Below are positions 1 through 9,080 of a stretch of DNA of 64,000 bases, piece by piece (the stretch's first letter is position 1; the number at the start of each line of letters is the position of its first letter). The stretch comes from a bacterium (lineage in GTDB: Bacteria > Deinococcota > Deinococci > Deinococcales > Deinococcaceae). A program made the position numbers and the translations under genes. The stretch lies in the NCBI GenBank assembly GCA_021810505.1, contig JAJZIR010000005.1:62001-126000 (forward strand), in the 5' to 3' direction. The notes under the pieces were generated by a model that was not told where the DNA came from, did not search any database, and saw only the letters and a list, made by a program, of their open reading frames with translations.

Positions 1-557
1 TGACCACCCGGCAGTGCTTGCTCGAACCCCACCGCAATCCCGGGTGCAGCCAGGGCCAGCTGGAGTCGGAGCTGCGCGCCGCCCTGGGGGTGGACTTGAT
101 CTGGCTGGAAGAGGGCTTGGAGGGGGACCACACCGACGGCCATATCGATACCCTGGCTCGCTTTGTCTCTGAGCGCCAGGTGGTCTGCTGCCGAGAACGG
201 CGCCGCTCTGACCCGAACTGCGAGGTCACCGCGGGCAACTGGCAGGTCCTGAGCCGCTTTCAGGACGCCCAAGGTGGCCTCGAGATCACCGAGCTGCCTC
301 TCCCGCAGCGCCGCCTGGAGCAGGACGGCGCCCGCCTGGCAGCCAGCTACGCCAACTACTACCTGGCTGGCGACCTGATCCTAATCCCGCAATACGGCGA
401 CCCCAATGACTCTCTGGCCCTGGATATCCTAGCCGGCCTCTTTCCGGACCGCAGGGCCATCGGGCTTTCCGCTCGGGCGTTGATCACCGGCGGCGGCGCC
501 TTCCACTGCGTCACCCAGCAGCAGCCGGCCGGCCGGCTCTGGAGTATGCGTGGCTGA
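1..557 (+). CDS. aguA: Agmatine deiminase, C-terminal part (5' end outside window)
   Basis: This is the C-terminal part of a peptidylarginine-deiminase-family agmatine deiminase, which converts agmatine to N-carbamoylputrescine in the cytoplasm. The open frame enters at position 3 with TTRQCLLEPHRNP, the family motif that precedes the guanidine-binding EGDHTDGHID. The stretch GGGAFHCVTQQ near the end holds the catalytic cysteine. The frame is open to the window edge, so the start is missing. The stop overlaps the GTG start of the amidase gene by 8 nt, and the two genes together form the agmatine-to-putrescine route. Confidence is high because both signature blocks are intact. Confidence 0.93.
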   Translation, partial: TTRQCLLEPHRNPGCSQGQLESELRAALGVDLIWLEEGLEGDHTDGHIDTLARFVSERQVVCCRERRRSDPNCEVTAGNWQVLSRFQDAQGGLEITELPLPQRRLEQDGARLAASYANYYLAGDLILIPQYGDPNDSLALDILAGLFPDRRAIGLSARALITGGGAFHCVTQQQPAGRLWSMRG

Positions 558-1419
558 CACCCTGCGGCTGGCGGCCGCGCAGCTCTCCATGGCCGAGTCG
601 GTCGAGGAGAACCTGGGCCGTGCCGAGGAGGCGGTGCTCCGTGCGGCTCGGCTCGGGGCCAAAGTGGTGCTGTTGCCCGAGCTGTTCGCCTACCGCTACT
701 TCCCTCAGCGCGAGGACGAAGCCTGGTTCTCTTGGGCCCACCCGGTGGAGGGCCACCCCTACTTGGGCCGCTTCGGGGACCTGGCCCGCCGGCTTGGACT
801 GGTCCTGCCGGTGAGCTTCTTCGAGCGGGCCGGGCAGGCCTACTTCAACAGCCTGGCCCTGCTGGGCCCGGAGGGTCTGCTCGGGGTCTACCGCAAGGCG
901 CACATCCCCGACGGCCCGGGTTACGAGGAGAAGTTTTATTTTGCCGGCGGCGACCGCGGTTTCCCCTGCTGGGAGACGCCGTTCGGGCGTATCGGTACGG
1001 CGATCTGCTGGGATCAGTGGTTTCCGGAGGCGGCGCGCTGCATGGCCCTACAGGGCGCCGACCTGTTGCTCTACCCCACGGCGATCGGCTCGGAGCCCGA
1101 GGAGGCCGGGGAGCTGGATACCCGGGCGATGTGGCGTTTGGCCATGCTGGGCCATGCTGTCAGCAATTCCTGTTACCTGGCCGCCGCCAACCGCGTCGGC
1201 CAGGAGGGCGCGGCCATTTTCTACGGAAACTCCTTCATCGCCGACCCCAAGGGCACGGTCCTGGCCGAGGCTTCCTCGGAGGCGGAGGTGATCTTCGCGG
1301 ATCTGGACCTGGCTTGGGCCCGCCGCTTTCGAGCTGGGATGGGGTTCTTCAGGGATCGTCGCCCGGAGCTCTACGCCCCTCTGCTCACCCTGGATGGGCG
1401 CGGCGGGTCCGCTAAGTAA
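550..1419 (+). CDS. aguB: N-carbamoylputrescine amidase
   Basis: This 289-residue nitrilase-superfamily enzyme hydrolyses N-carbamoylputrescine to putrescine, CO2 and ammonia. The Glu-Lys-Cys triad is visible: Glu in [12 protein letters not shown], Lys in [18 protein letters not shown] and Cys in [15 protein letters not shown]. The last two are typical of the AguB branch. It starts at GTG 550, inside the end of the agmatine deiminase gene, so the two are almost certainly translationally coupled. The length is normal for the family. Confidence 0.93.
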   Translation: MADTLRLAAAQLSMAESVEENLGRAEEAVLRAARLGAKVVLLPELFAYRYFPQREDEAWFSWAHPVEGHPYLGRFGDLARRLGLVLPVSFFERAGQAYFNSLALLGPEGLLGVYRKAHIPDGPGYEEKFYFAGGDRGFPCWETPFGRIGTAICWDQWFPEAARCMALQGADLLLYPTAIGSEPEEAGELDTRAMWRLAMLGHAVSNSCYLAAANRVGQEGAAIFYGNSFIADPKGTVLAEASSEAEVIFADLDLAWARRFRAGMGFFRDRRPELYAPLLTLDGRGGSAK

Positions 1420-1462
1420 CCCCTGCGCTCGGTATCCCGTCGGGATGGCTCGGGGCGCGGTG

Positions 1463-1468
1463 TAAACT
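1463..1468 (+). promoter_or_regulatory. -10 element of a probable leaderless promoter (ppgK)
   Basis: TAAACT lies 5 nt upstream of the ATG at 1474 and no Shine-Dalgarno sequence is present. This predicts that the mRNA begins at or next to the start codon. No good -35 hexamer is visible. Confidence 0.6.
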
Positions 1469-1473
1469 CAGCC

Positions 1474-2220
1474 ATGCCACATCTGGTGCTCGGCATCGAT
1501 ATCGGTGGGAGCGGCATCAAGGGGGCTCCGGTCGACTTGGAGACCGGAGCCCTGCGGGCCGATCGCTGGCGTATCCCTACCCCCCAACCGGCCACTCCGG
1601 AAGCGGTGGCCCAGGCGGTAGCTGAGTTGGTCCAGCACTTCGCCTGGAGCGGACCGGTCGGCTGCGCCTTCCCGGCCGTGGTGATTTCTGGGGTGACCCG
1701 CTCGGCAGCTAACGTCGATGCCGCCTTCATCGGCCTGAATACTGGACAGCTGTTGGCCTCGGCGACCGGTTGCCCGCTCCATCTGATCAACGACGCAGAC
1801 GCAGCTGGGCTGGCCGAGGCCCGCTGGGGTGCCGGAAAAGGCTGCTCCGGGCGCATCTTGCTGCTCACTTTCGGCACGGGGATCGGCAGCGCGCTGATCG
1901 ACAGCGGGCGCCTGATCGCCAACACCGAATTGGGCCACCTCCAGCTGGGCAAGCATGAGATAGAGCCCTGGGCCTCCGAGCAGGCCAGAGAAGAGCAAGG
2001 TCTGAGCTGGAAGCGCTGGGCCAAACGCCTGAACAGGTACTTCGCCCTGCTGGACCTGCTGTTCTCCCCGGATCTCTACATCTTCGGCGGAGGTGTCAGC
2101 AAGCACTTCGAGCACCTGGAAAAATACCTGAAGGTGGCTACCCCGGTGGTCGCTGCCCAGCTGCACAACGACGCTGGGATCGCCGGCGCAGCCCTGTCCT
2201 GGCAGCTGTTCGGGTCCTGA
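1474..2220 (+). CDS. ppgK: Polyphosphate glucokinase (ROK family)
   Basis: This 248-residue ROK-family kinase is predicted to phosphorylate glucose using polyphosphate (and probably ATP). The N-terminal phosphate-binding loop reads [15 protein letters not shown]. The middle has [13 protein letters not shown] followed by NTELGHLQL, a combination characteristic of polyphosphate glucokinases rather than general ROK kinases or repressors. There is no helix-turn-helix domain. It follows aguB after a short gap and has its own leaderless-type promoter. Confidence 0.9.
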   Translation: MPHLVLGIDIGGSGIKGAPVDLETGALRADRWRIPTPQPATPEAVAQAVAELVQHFAWSGPVGCAFPAVVISGVTRSAANVDAAFIGLNTGQLLASATGCPLHLINDADAAGLAEARWGAGKGCSGRILLLTFGTGIGSALIDSGRLIANTELGHLQLGKHEIEPWASEQAREEQGLSWKRWAKRLNRYFALLDLLFSPDLYIFGGGVSKHFEHLEKYLKVATPVVAAQLHNDAGIAGAALSWQLFGS

Positions 2221-2231
2221 GCGGCCGGCCC

Positions 2232-2837
2232 TCAGTGGACCGTGACGGTGCGGGCCCTCCCCGCCGCATTGATCGCCTCGATGGTCATGCTGCTGCCTTG
2301 CGCTTGGGCGTAGAAGGGGACCCGGCGGCCGGGGGTGACCGGTAGGGGGGTGCCGTCGACTCGGATCTGGGTGACCTCGGTACCGTCGGAGGCGATCCCG
2401 CTGACCTGTAGGACCTTCCCGCTCCGGCCGATCCGGCTGATCTGCAAGCTGGGCCGACTGCTGCGGAAGCGGATCGGCAGGACCTCGGTCGAGCTCAACC
2501 CGTGACCGTCGGTCGCTTTGATGGTGTAAGCGGCCGGTCCGCCTGCGCCCGCTGTCTTGAAGGCGAAGCTGACGATGTTCTTGCCCCGCTCTGCGGCGAA
2601 CTGCGGGAGCCGGAAGAGGTTATGCCCGTTGACGGTCAGCGCGCGCACCCCGCCGTAAGCCAATACCTTGCCTTTGACCTCGGTGACCCCCGAGCTGGCT
2701 ACTGTCCCAGCTCGGGGGCTGGTGATGACGATGACCGGGTTGAAGGTATCGGTGGGGAGGGCGCAGCCGGCCAGCGATCCGGCGAGGAGCAGCGCTCCTG
2801 CACCGTGGATGCAGCGGGTCAGCAGGCGGCGTCGCAT
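2232..2837 (-). CDS. Putative lipoprotein with Ig-like fold
   Basis: This is a 201-residue predicted lipoprotein of unknown role. A basic N-terminus and hydrophobic stretch lead to the lipobox LAGSLAGCALP, so it should be lipid-anchored and exported. The rest is beta-rich and reads as two Ig-like or bacterial-Ig segments, one around VITSPRAGTVASSGVTEVKG and one around LQVSGIASDGTEVTQIRVDG. It ends 12 nt from the end of the convergent ppgK gene. No catalytic motif is visible, so no function is assigned. Confidence 0.75.
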   Translation of the reverse strand: MRRRLLTRCIHGAGALLLAGSLAGCALPTDTFNPVIVITSPRAGTVASSGVTEVKGKVLAYGGVRALTVNGHNLFRLPQFAAERGKNIVSFAFKTAGAGGPAAYTIKATDGHGLSSTEVLPIRFRSSRPSLQISRIGRSGKVLQVSGIASDGTEVTQIRVDGTPLPVTPGRRVPFYAQAQGSSMTIEAINAAGRARTVTVH

Positions 2838-2844
2838 ACCCTAG

Positions 2845-2850
2845 AGTTTA
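2845..2850 (-). promoter_or_regulatory. -10 element of a probable leaderless promoter (lipoprotein gene)
   Basis: TAAACT on the minus strand lies 7 nt before the ATG at 2837, with no ribosome binding site between them. It is the same hexamer as in front of ppgK. Confidence 0.6.
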
Positions 2851-2885
2851 GCGCGGCTCCATGAGAGCGGCGCGCCTCCAGCCCG

Positions 2886-2891
2886 TATAGT
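2886..2891 (+). promoter_or_regulatory. -10 element for hisZ-hisG
   Basis: TATAGT lies upstream of the hisZ GTG at 2903, with GGAGGAGAG between them as a ribosome binding site. The -35 region is weak. The site lies in the short divergent spacer shared with the lipoprotein gene. Confidence 0.5.
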
Positions 2892-2902
2892 GGAGGAGAG
2901 GA

Positions 2903-4009
2903 GTGCCCGTGCCGATCATCCCTGAGGGAACCCGCTACGTCCTTCCCCCGGAGTGGGAGAGGAGAGAGTCGTTGCGGCAAAGCCTCCAGGAGCACTTCGC
3001 TACCTGGGGCTATCAACCCATCCAGACTCCGGCCTTGGAGTTCTACGACCCCCTACACCCCCTGGCCGAGCGCGCTTTCAAGCTGATCGACCGCGACGGT
3101 GAGGTCTTGGCCCTGCGCAGCGAGTACACCACCGCCCTCGGCCGCCTGATCCGCTCTGACCTTTCTGCCGGCCAGCTCCCGCTGCGCCTGAGCTACGCGG
3201 GGCAGCTGTGGTTGCGCGACCAGATCAGCGAGCTCGGCCGTATGCGCGAGTTCAGCCAGGTGGGGGTAGAGCTGATCGGGCCCAGCAGCCCCTTGGCCGA
3301 CGCCGAGCTCCTGGAGATGGCCGCCGGCGCCCTGGAGCGCGCCGGCGTGCGCTTTCAGCTGGAACTGGGCCACCCCGGTTTCGTCCACGCGGTGCTCCGC
3401 TCCACTGGCCTTCCTGAGGCGGCGCTGGCTGACCTGCACCGGGCGGTCGACGGCAAGGCCCAGCCGGAGCTAGCTGCACTGCTGGACCGCTGGTCCGTCT
3501 CCGGCTGCAAGCGGGCCGATGTCCTTCGGCTCACCGACCTCTACGGTGGGGCCGAGATCCTACCGGAGGCCAGGGCGCTCTGCTCCACCGATGAGGCCTC
3601 CTCCGCGCTGGACTGGCTGCAGGAGACCATCGGGCTGCTCGGCCCAAGCGACCTTCTGTTGGACCTGGGGATGTCTAGGCGCTACGGCTACTACACCGGC
3701 CTCACCTTCCGAGCGCATACCCCGGATCTCGGTCTGCCGCTTCTCGGCGGAGGCCGCTACGACGCGGGGATCCCCGGGGCCGGTTTCGCGATCGGCCTGG
3801 AGCGCCTGCTCGGGGCGCTGGGAGAGCCGCCGGTCAGCCCCGGCGCCGAGGTTCTGGCGGCCGACCTGGCCAGCGCCCGTTGGGCCCGGTCACAGGGTCA
3901 CCGCGCCGAGCTAGCCCACTGCCCGCCGGCGCAGCTGATCGATGAGGCCAGGCGTAGGGGGGCTCGTTGGCTGGCTCAGGCTGGCCAGCTGGTCCCGGTC
4001 CGGGCATGA
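2903..4009 (+). CDS. hisZ: ATP phosphoribosyltransferase regulatory subunit HisZ
   Basis: This 368-residue paralogue of histidyl-tRNA synthetase lacks tRNA charging and forms the regulatory subunit of the hetero-octameric ATP phosphoribosyltransferase, the first step of histidine synthesis. It begins [19 protein letters not shown], contains the class II aminoacyl-tRNA-synthetase-like core (PALEFYDPL and [13 protein letters not shown]) and ends with [22 protein letters not shown]. There is no anticodon-binding domain, as expected for HisZ. It starts at GTG 2903 behind GGAGGAGAG, and its stop overlaps the ATG of hisG (ATGA). Confidence 0.92.
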   Translation: MPVPIIPEGTRYVLPPEWERRESLRQSLQEHFATWGYQPIQTPALEFYDPLHPLAERAFKLIDRDGEVLALRSEYTTALGRLIRSDLSAGQLPLRLSYAGQLWLRDQISELGRMREFSQVGVELIGPSSPLADAELLEMAAGALERAGVRFQLELGHPGFVHAVLRSTGLPEAALADLHRAVDGKAQPELAALLDRWSVSGCKRADVLRLTDLYGGAEILPEARALCSTDEASSALDWLQETIGLLGPSDLLLDLGMSRRYGYYTGLTFRAHTPDLGLPLLGGGRYDAGIPGAGFAIGLERLLGALGEPPVSPGAEVLAADLASARWARSQGHRAELAHCPPAQLIDEARRRGARWLAQAGQLVPVRA

Positions 4010-4677
4010 GCGGCCCGCCGCTGACCATCGCCCTTCCCAAGGGCCGGGTCTTCGAGGAGAGCGTGGCGCTGCTGGCGCGCGCCGGGTTGCCGCTCGCGCT
4101 GCCCAGCTCCTCCAGGGCGTTGCGCCATCAGCAGGGGGAGCTCGCCTTGCTGGAACTGCGCAACACTGACGTCCCCATCTACGTTGACCTGGGCGTGGCT
4201 GACCTGGGCGTGGTGGGAAAGGATATCTTGCTGGAGAGCGGCCGGGAAGTCTATGAGCCGCTCGATCTAGGTTTTGCCCGCTGCCGGATCGCGCTGATCC
4301 GCCCCAGAGGCGCCGAGGGGCCGGTCGCTAGGGTGGCGACCAAGTACCCCAGGTTCACCAGGAGCTACCTGGAAGCCAAGGGGATGACCGCTGAGGTGAT
4401 CTACCTGAGCGGCAACATCGAGCTGGCTGCCGTCACCGGGTTGGCCGACGCAGTGGTGGATATCGTGCAGACCGGTGAGACCCTGCGAGCCAACGACCTG
4501 TGCGAAGTGGAGGTCATCGCTCCCTCCAGCGCCAGGTTGATCGTGGCCAGGGCTAGCCTCAAGCTGAAGCGCCAGGCCATCCGCCCGCTCATCCATCGTC
4601 TGGCTCAGCTAACGGCCGCCACAGCCGCTGCAGAGCTAGGAGTGCTGGGCTATCCGATGGATCCTGGCCGTAGCTGA
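4006..4677 (+). CDS. hisG: ATP phosphoribosyltransferase, short-form catalytic subunit HisG
   Basis: This 223-residue enzyme condenses ATP and PRPP in the first step of histidine synthesis. It starts [14 protein letters not shown], has [15 protein letters not shown] in the middle, and carries the PRPP-binding region around [18 protein letters not shown]. It lacks the C-terminal regulatory domain of long HisG, which fits the adjacent hisZ. The ATG at 4006 overlapping the hisZ stop is preferred to the upstream in-frame start at 3967, which would add a Gly/Pro-rich leader. Its last 89 nt overlap the convergent SIS-domain gene. Confidence 0.93.
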   Translation: MSGPPLTIALPKGRVFEESVALLARAGLPLALPSSSRALRHQQGELALLELRNTDVPIYVDLGVADLGVVGKDILLESGREVYEPLDLGFARCRIALIRPRGAEGPVARVATKYPRFTRSYLEAKGMTAEVIYLSGNIELAAVTGLADAVVDIVQTGETLRANDLCEVEVIAPSSARLIVARASLKLKRQAIRPLIHRLAQLTAATAAAELGVLGYPMDPGRS

Positions 4678-5512
4678 GCGCTAGGTAGAAGCTGGTCCAA
4701 GCGCCCAGCGCCCACAGGTAGAGCGCCTCCCCGTAGCTGCTGAGCCCTGGGGGGGCACTGACTCGCTGTACCTCGTCGACCCGGCTGGAGAGCACTTTCT
4801 CTAGCAGCGCGCTGCCTGGATCGTCTCGTCCGATCAGCAGGGCGACCATCTGGTCACCGGTTTCGTGGCGGGCCTCGAAGCCTCCGCTCAGAACCAGGGC
4901 CGGTAGGTGCTCGATGACCACGCTGAAGCTTTTGCCGATCCGGGCGATCAGCGTCTGCCAGCCCCAGGCCGGTAGCCAGCTCCCCGGGCTGGAGAGCAGC
5001 ACCGGCAGGCGGGTCCAGAGCTGCCAAGCCAGCTGCTTGGCGGGATTCACCTCGCTGGATACCGCGAATTGGCAGCGCTCGGCCAGCTCGGTCAGCGCTG
5101 CCTTGGCCTGCTCGGCCTCCTCGGCGTGGCCGGTGGCCCGCGCCAGGTACTGGGCGTAGCGGTAGGTGCTCAGCGGTCCAGCTTCGACCCCTAAGGACAG
5201 AGGGATTTCCTCGGTCGGCTGCCCCAACCAGCAAAACCTCGCACCTTCTAAGCCGGCCAGGTGTGCGAACTCAGCGGCTTCGCCGCCGTCAGAGCCGTCG
5301 CTCAGGATGAAACGGGTTCCAGGGCCGAGGCCTGCGCCGATCCACTGCTCGCAGAGGCTGAGTGCGAGCTCCGGTTCGCCGTAGGCCACGCCCCCGTAGG
5401 GGCCAGGTAGGGGCTTGAGTTCGGCCTCGCCGGCGTCGCTGGCTGCGAGGGCCAGCAGCTGCCCGTGCAGGTCAGAGCGGTCGTGGCGCAGGATCTCGGC
5501 CTCATCGAGCAT
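4589..5512 (-). CDS. SIS-domain protein resembling bifunctional phosphoglucose/phosphomannose isomerase
   Basis: This 307-residue protein matches the archaeal-type bifunctional phosphoglucose/phosphomannose isomerase family mainly in its C-terminal half. The recognisable parts are [20 protein letters not shown], then [14 protein letters not shown], and the closing [20 protein letters not shown]. The N-terminal half is poorly conserved, so catalytic competence is uncertain. It starts at ATG 5512 with a leaderless-type -10 element. Its 3' end overlaps the end of convergent hisG by 89 nt. Annotation as an active isomerase would be inference; the SIS fold is the safer call. Confidence 0.68.
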   Translation of the reverse strand: MLDEAEILRHDRSDLHGQLLALAASDAGEAELKPLPGPYGGVAYGEPELALSLCEQWIGAGLGPGTRFILSDGSDGGEAAEFAHLAGLEGARFCWLGQPTEEIPLSLGVEAGPLSTYRYAQYLARATGHAEEAEQAKAALTELAERCQFAVSSEVNPAKQLAWQLWTRLPVLLSSPGSWLPAWGWQTLIARIGKSFSVVIEHLPALVLSGGFEARHETGDQMVALLIGRDDPGSALLEKVLSSRVDEVQRVSAPPGLSSYGEALYLWALGAWTSFYLALSYGQDPSDSPALLALQRLWRPLAEPDDG

Positions 5513-5518
5513 GCCTTT

Positions 5519-5524
5519 AGCTTA
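5519..5524 (-). promoter_or_regulatory. -10 element of a probable leaderless promoter (SIS-domain gene)
   Basis: TAAGCT on the minus strand lies 6 nt upstream of the ATG at 5512. There is no room for a ribosome binding site. Confidence 0.5.
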
Positions 5525-5652
5525 GCGCCTGAGCTGGCCTGGACTCCTTCTCATCAAAAGGCACCTCCCCGCTCAGCGGCCTGCGTGCTAGAATCCCCTG
5601 CGTGCCGGAGAAAAGTCGGGTCGCGCGCTGCTCTGCCCAAATCGACGGAGAA

Positions 5653-5729
<77 letters not shown>

Positions 5730-5737
5730 GCGGCGTC

Positions 5738-5767
5738 AGGCTAGCACGCCCTCAAGGAGGAAGTCAA
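5738..5767 (-). promoter_or_regulatory. Promoter of the tRNA-Arg gene
   Basis: On the minus strand TTGACT (5767-5762) and TAGCCT (5743-5738) are separated by 18 nt, ending 8 nt before the tRNA 5' end. The -35 box sits next to the ribosome binding site and start codon of the divergent isomerase gene. Confidence 0.65.
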
Positions 5768-7669
5768 GTGAAATCCAGTCCGCTCGCCGTTCGGATCATT
5801 CTGGCCATCTTGGCGGTGGTCTTGTTGGGGGGACTGATCTACCAGTTCACCCCGGCGCTGAACACTCTGACCGCTGGGACCAGCAGTTCAACGCCGGCGA
5901 TCAAGGTGAACGGCCAGACCGTCTCGGTCCAGACCCTCGATCAGCTCCGCCTCAGCAACCCCGTCTACTCCATTGCCAGCGGCGGTCTCCTGGGAAGCGA
6001 CCTCAGGCAGGTGGTGTTGGCGACAGCGATCCAACAGCAGGTGTTGGCGCAGGACGCCAGCAGCATTCCCGTCTCCAACTCCACGGTCAACCAGCAGGTG
6101 AGCGCCATCCGCAAGCAAGACGGCCTCACCAGCAACAAGGCCTGGACCCAGGCGCTGCAGCAGCACGGCCTGACCGACCTGGAGTTCCACCAACTGATGC
6201 GGGAGAACCTGCAGATCCAGGCCCGAGCCAACCAGATCACCAAGGGCCTCAAGCCCACTACCGCCGAGGCCAAGCTGTTCTGGGAGATCAACCCCAGCCA
6301 GTTCCAGAAAGGTGCGCGGATTGCTGGCCGCGAGATCGTGTTGTCCAGCCGGTCCAAGGCCCAAGCGCTGCGCAAGCAGCTGCAGGCTGGGGCTAGCTTC
6401 TCCAAGCTGGCCGATCAGAACGGTTCCAAGGACGGTGGAGCCCTGGGGACCCCTGGCAAAGGCGGCGCTCTGCCCCTGGTCAGCAAGCTGGCTCTGCCCA
6501 GCGCGGTGGCCACCCAGGTCTTCGCGCTGGGTAAGCCGGGCCTCTCTCCAGTCATCGCCGACGGGGGTAAGTACTACCTGGTCGATGTGGTGCGCTACGT
6601 TGGCAAGCACGCCGAGAGCTTCGCCAGCGCTAAGACCAAAGCCTTGGCGGCGGTCAAGCAGGAGCTGCAGAACGCCGCTCTGGAGAAGTGGATCGACCGG
6701 CTCACCCAGCAGGCCAAGGTCAAGACCATCGACCCCACCTGGAAAGTGTTCAACCCGGTGGTCGCGACGGTGAACGGCCACAAGATCTACTACGCCGACG
6801 TCCTATCGGCGCTCTACAGCAACCAGCAGATCGCCTCGGTGCTCCAGCAGGGCGGTGCTCAGGCAGCTGGCTTCATCAACGCCTTCTTCAAGCCCCAGGT
6901 GCTCAACGGGTTGATCGACCAGTGGGTGGCGGTCCACCAGGTGAAAGCCCAAGGCCTACCGATCGTGGGCAGCAGGGCCGAGGTGTTAGCCAACCTGCTC
7001 GCCTACCACACCCGTAACCTCAAGGTCACACCGGCGCAGGAGCGCGCCTACTACCAAGCCAACCTCAACCAGTACAAGACCGCCGCTTCCGCCGACCTGA
7101 CCGAGGCGACTTTCAAGACCAAGTCCGCAGCCAACGCCTTCCGGACCGCTTTCCTCAAGCACCCCAGCGGGTTCACCGCGGCAGCCGGCGCAGTGCACGC
7201 CAACGTCAATCAGTTGGGCCGGGTGAGCCAGGGGGCCAAGACCTTAGCCGCCTCCCTCGGTTCGGCTGTCTTCGGGGCCTCGGCCAAACTGACCTCTGCC
7301 GGGAGCGCGGAGCTGACCCCAGTGCTGGCCCAGGGCAAGCAGTTTGTGATCCTAGAGGTCAAAAAGCTCAAGCCAGCCGGCCAGATCCCCTTCTCCCAAG
7401 TCCAATCCCAGATCGCCGCTACGGTCCTCCAGCAGCAGCAGACCAAGGTGGGCCAGTCCTACATCGCCGCCCTGGCAGCCAAGGCTAAGGTGGTGAACCA
7501 CCTGCAGCAGGTTTTGGCGGAGCAGCAGAAGCTCTTCGCCCCGGCCAGCACCCCCAGCGCGGCCACCAGCACCCCCAGCGCCGGGAACCAGGTGACCATC
7601 CCCAGCTCGACCCAGCTCACCGCTCCGGTGAAGCCCAAGACGCCCTCCTCGGCAGCGCACGGCGGCTGA
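5768..7669 (+). CDS. Membrane-anchored SurA/PpiC-type peptidyl-prolyl isomerase with two modules
   Basis: This 633-residue envelope chaperone has one N-terminal membrane helix (about residues 8-28), so it should be anchored with its bulk outside the cytoplasm. Two SurA_N-like plus parvulin-like modules follow. In the first, the rotamase stretch includes GASFSKLADQNGSKDGGALG and the PG/LV region near KYYLVDVVRYV. The second starts near VATVNGHKIYYADVLSALYS and is more degenerate. The C-terminus is a Ser/Pro/Thr-rich tail. GTG 5768 is chosen because AAGGAGG (5754-5760) precedes it; the longer open frame upstream runs through a tRNA gene and is false. Confidence 0.82.
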   Translation: MKSSPLAVRIILAILAVVLLGGLIYQFTPALNTLTAGTSSSTPAIKVNGQTVSVQTLDQLRLSNPVYSIASGGLLGSDLRQVVLATAIQQQVLAQDASSIPVSNSTVNQQVSAIRKQDGLTSNKAWTQALQQHGLTDLEFHQLMRENLQIQARANQITKGLKPTTAEAKLFWEINPSQFQKGARIAGREIVLSSRSKAQALRKQLQAGASFSKLADQNGSKDGGALGTPGKGGALPLVSKLALPSAVATQVFALGKPGLSPVIADGGKYYLVDVVRYVGKHAESFASAKTKALAAVKQELQNAALEKWIDRLTQQAKVKTIDPTWKVFNPVVATVNGHKIYYADVLSALYSNQQIASVLQQGGAQAAGFINAFFKPQVLNGLIDQWVAVHQVKAQGLPIVGSRAEVLANLLAYHTRNLKVTPAQERAYYQANLNQYKTAASADLTEATFKTKSAANAFRTAFLKHPSGFTAAAGAVHANVNQLGRVSQGAKTLAASLGSAVFGASAKLTSAGSAELTPVLAQGKQFVILEVKKLKPAGQIPFSQVQSQIAATVLQQQQTKVGQSYIAALAAKAKVVNHLQQVLAEQQKLFAPASTPSAATSTPSAGNQVTIPSSTQLTAPVKPKTPSSAAHGG

Positions 7670-7681
7670 GCCGCTCCGCTT

Positions 7682-7717
7682 GCGGCGCTGAAGGGGGCTA
7701 GCCCCCTTCAGCGCCGC
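7682..7717. terminator. Perfect 18-bp inverted repeat, likely bidirectional terminator
   Basis: The 36-nt sequence is a perfect palindrome with arms GCGGCGCTGAAGGGGGCT and its complement, and no spacer. It lies between the convergent isomerase and M20 peptidase genes. The TAG stop of the M20 gene (7700-7698) falls at the centre of the palindrome, so the hairpin includes that gene's last codons. There is no strong U-tract. Confidence 0.75.
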
Positions 7718-9080
7718 TTCCGGGGAGGGCGCTGGCCAGCTCGGCCAGCAGGCGAACGTAGCCGAGGACCCCCATTCGGAAGGAGTCCAGCCTCAGGAAC
7801 TCGTCCGGTGCGTGCAGGGCGTTGTCCATCTCGCCGAAGGCGAAGTAGATCAGGGGGAGCCCCAGCTCCCTACCGATCAGGCTGGCCGCGGGGACCGTAC
7901 CCCCGGAGCGGACCAACAGGGGCTCCGTCCCGTAGAGCTCGCCCAGCACCTTCTTGGCTGCCCGGGCCGCCGGGTGGTGGCTGGGGACCGAGTAGGGCCA
8001 CTCCCCCTCTCCGCGGGTCTCCAGCCGGACGGTCGCCAGGGCAGGGCTGTTTTGGGCCACCCAAGCTGCCAGCAACTCCGCGATCTCGCCGGGGTCCTGA
8101 TCTGCGACCAGGCGGCAGGACAGCTGCGCGGTCGCCCGGCTGGGGACGCTGGTGTTCAGCCGCACCGGGTCGAAACTGCCTCCGACGCTGTGGACTTCCA
8201 GGGTGGGCCTCCACCACAGCCGCTGCAGGGGGGTGAAGGCCGGGTCCCCACCCCAGCCCGGAACGCCGGCGATCTCGGCCTGCTGAGCCTCGTCGAAGGG
8301 GATGGAGTCTGGCTCAGGGGGGCGGACGCGGTCGTAGAAGCCGGGTACGCGGACGCGCCCCAAAGGATCCACCAGCCCGGCCAGCAGCTGGATCAGAACC
8401 TGCAGCGCGTTCGTGGCTAAGCCCCCGTAGTGCCCGGAGTGCAGGTTCTTGGCCGCAGTGGTCACCTCCAGGCTGAAGGCCAGCAGCCCCCGGCTGCCCA
8501 GCCGCAGCGAGGGCGGCCAGGCGCTCCACATCCTCCCGTCGGAGCTGAGCGCCACCTCGGCGGCCAGGCGGGCGCCGTGGCGGCGGAGCTGGCCACCGAG
8601 GTGGCGGCTGCCCACCTCCTCCTCACCCTCCAGCAAAACCTTGACCCGCAGCGGGCAGCCTCCAGCGCGTTTCCAGGCGCTCAAGGCTGCCAGCGGCATG
8701 AGCAGGCCGCCCTTGTCGTCGCTGGCCCCGCGCCCGTACAGCCTGCCGCCCCGCTCGCTGGCCTGGAAGGGCGGGCTAGACCACTCGCTGAGCGGCCCGG
8801 GCGTCTGGACGTCGTAGTGCCCGTAGATCAAGGCGCTGTGGTCCCCGCTGCCGCCTTCGATCAGCAGCAGGGGAGCCCCCTCTCCGCGGAGCTGCTCGGC
8901 CCCTAGGCCCTCTTCTAGGGCCAGATCGCTGAGCCACTCGGCAGCGCGCTGCAGGTCCCCTGCGTGCTCCGGATCGGGGCTGACGCTGGGGATGGCGATC
9001 AGCTCGGCCAGCCGCCTCTCCCACAACGGCAGGGACCGCTCGGCTTCGGTCAGCGCTCTCTCTAGCCGCTCCCCGCCCAT
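7698..9080 (-). CDS. M20-family metallopeptidase (dipeptidase)
   Basis: This 460-residue cytosolic zinc peptidase probably cleaves dipeptides or small amide substrates. The metal-binding motifs are in order: IYGHYDVQTPG (His), GRGASDDKGGLL (bridging Asp) and LEGEEEVGSRHL (Glu-Glu). The central dimerisation domain is present and the C-terminal part includes NALHAPDEFLRLDSF, with a His ligand. The ATG at 9080 overlaps the stop of the upstream phosphoesterase gene in a TGATG arrangement, so the two are coupled. Confidence 0.9.
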   Translation of the reverse strand: MGGERLERALTEAERSLPLWERRLAELIAIPSVSPDPEHAGDLQRAAEWLSDLALEEGLGAEQLRGEGAPLLLIEGGSGDHSALIYGHYDVQTPGPLSEWSSPPFQASERGGRLYGRGASDDKGGLLMPLAALSAWKRAGGCPLRVKVLLEGEEEVGSRHLGGQLRRHGARLAAEVALSSDGRMWSAWPPSLRLGSRGLLAFSLEVTTAAKNLHSGHYGGLATNALQVLIQLLAGLVDPLGRVRVPGFYDRVRPPEPDSIPFDEAQQAEIAGVPGWGGDPAFTPLQRLWWRPTLEVHSVGGSFDPVRLNTSVPSRATAQLSCRLVADQDPGEIAELLAAWVAQNSPALATVRLETRGEGEWPYSVPSHHPAARAAKKVLGELYGTEPLLVRSGGTVPAASLIGRELGLPLIYFAFGEMDNALHAPDEFLRLDSFRMGVLGYVRLLAELASALPGSGAEGG

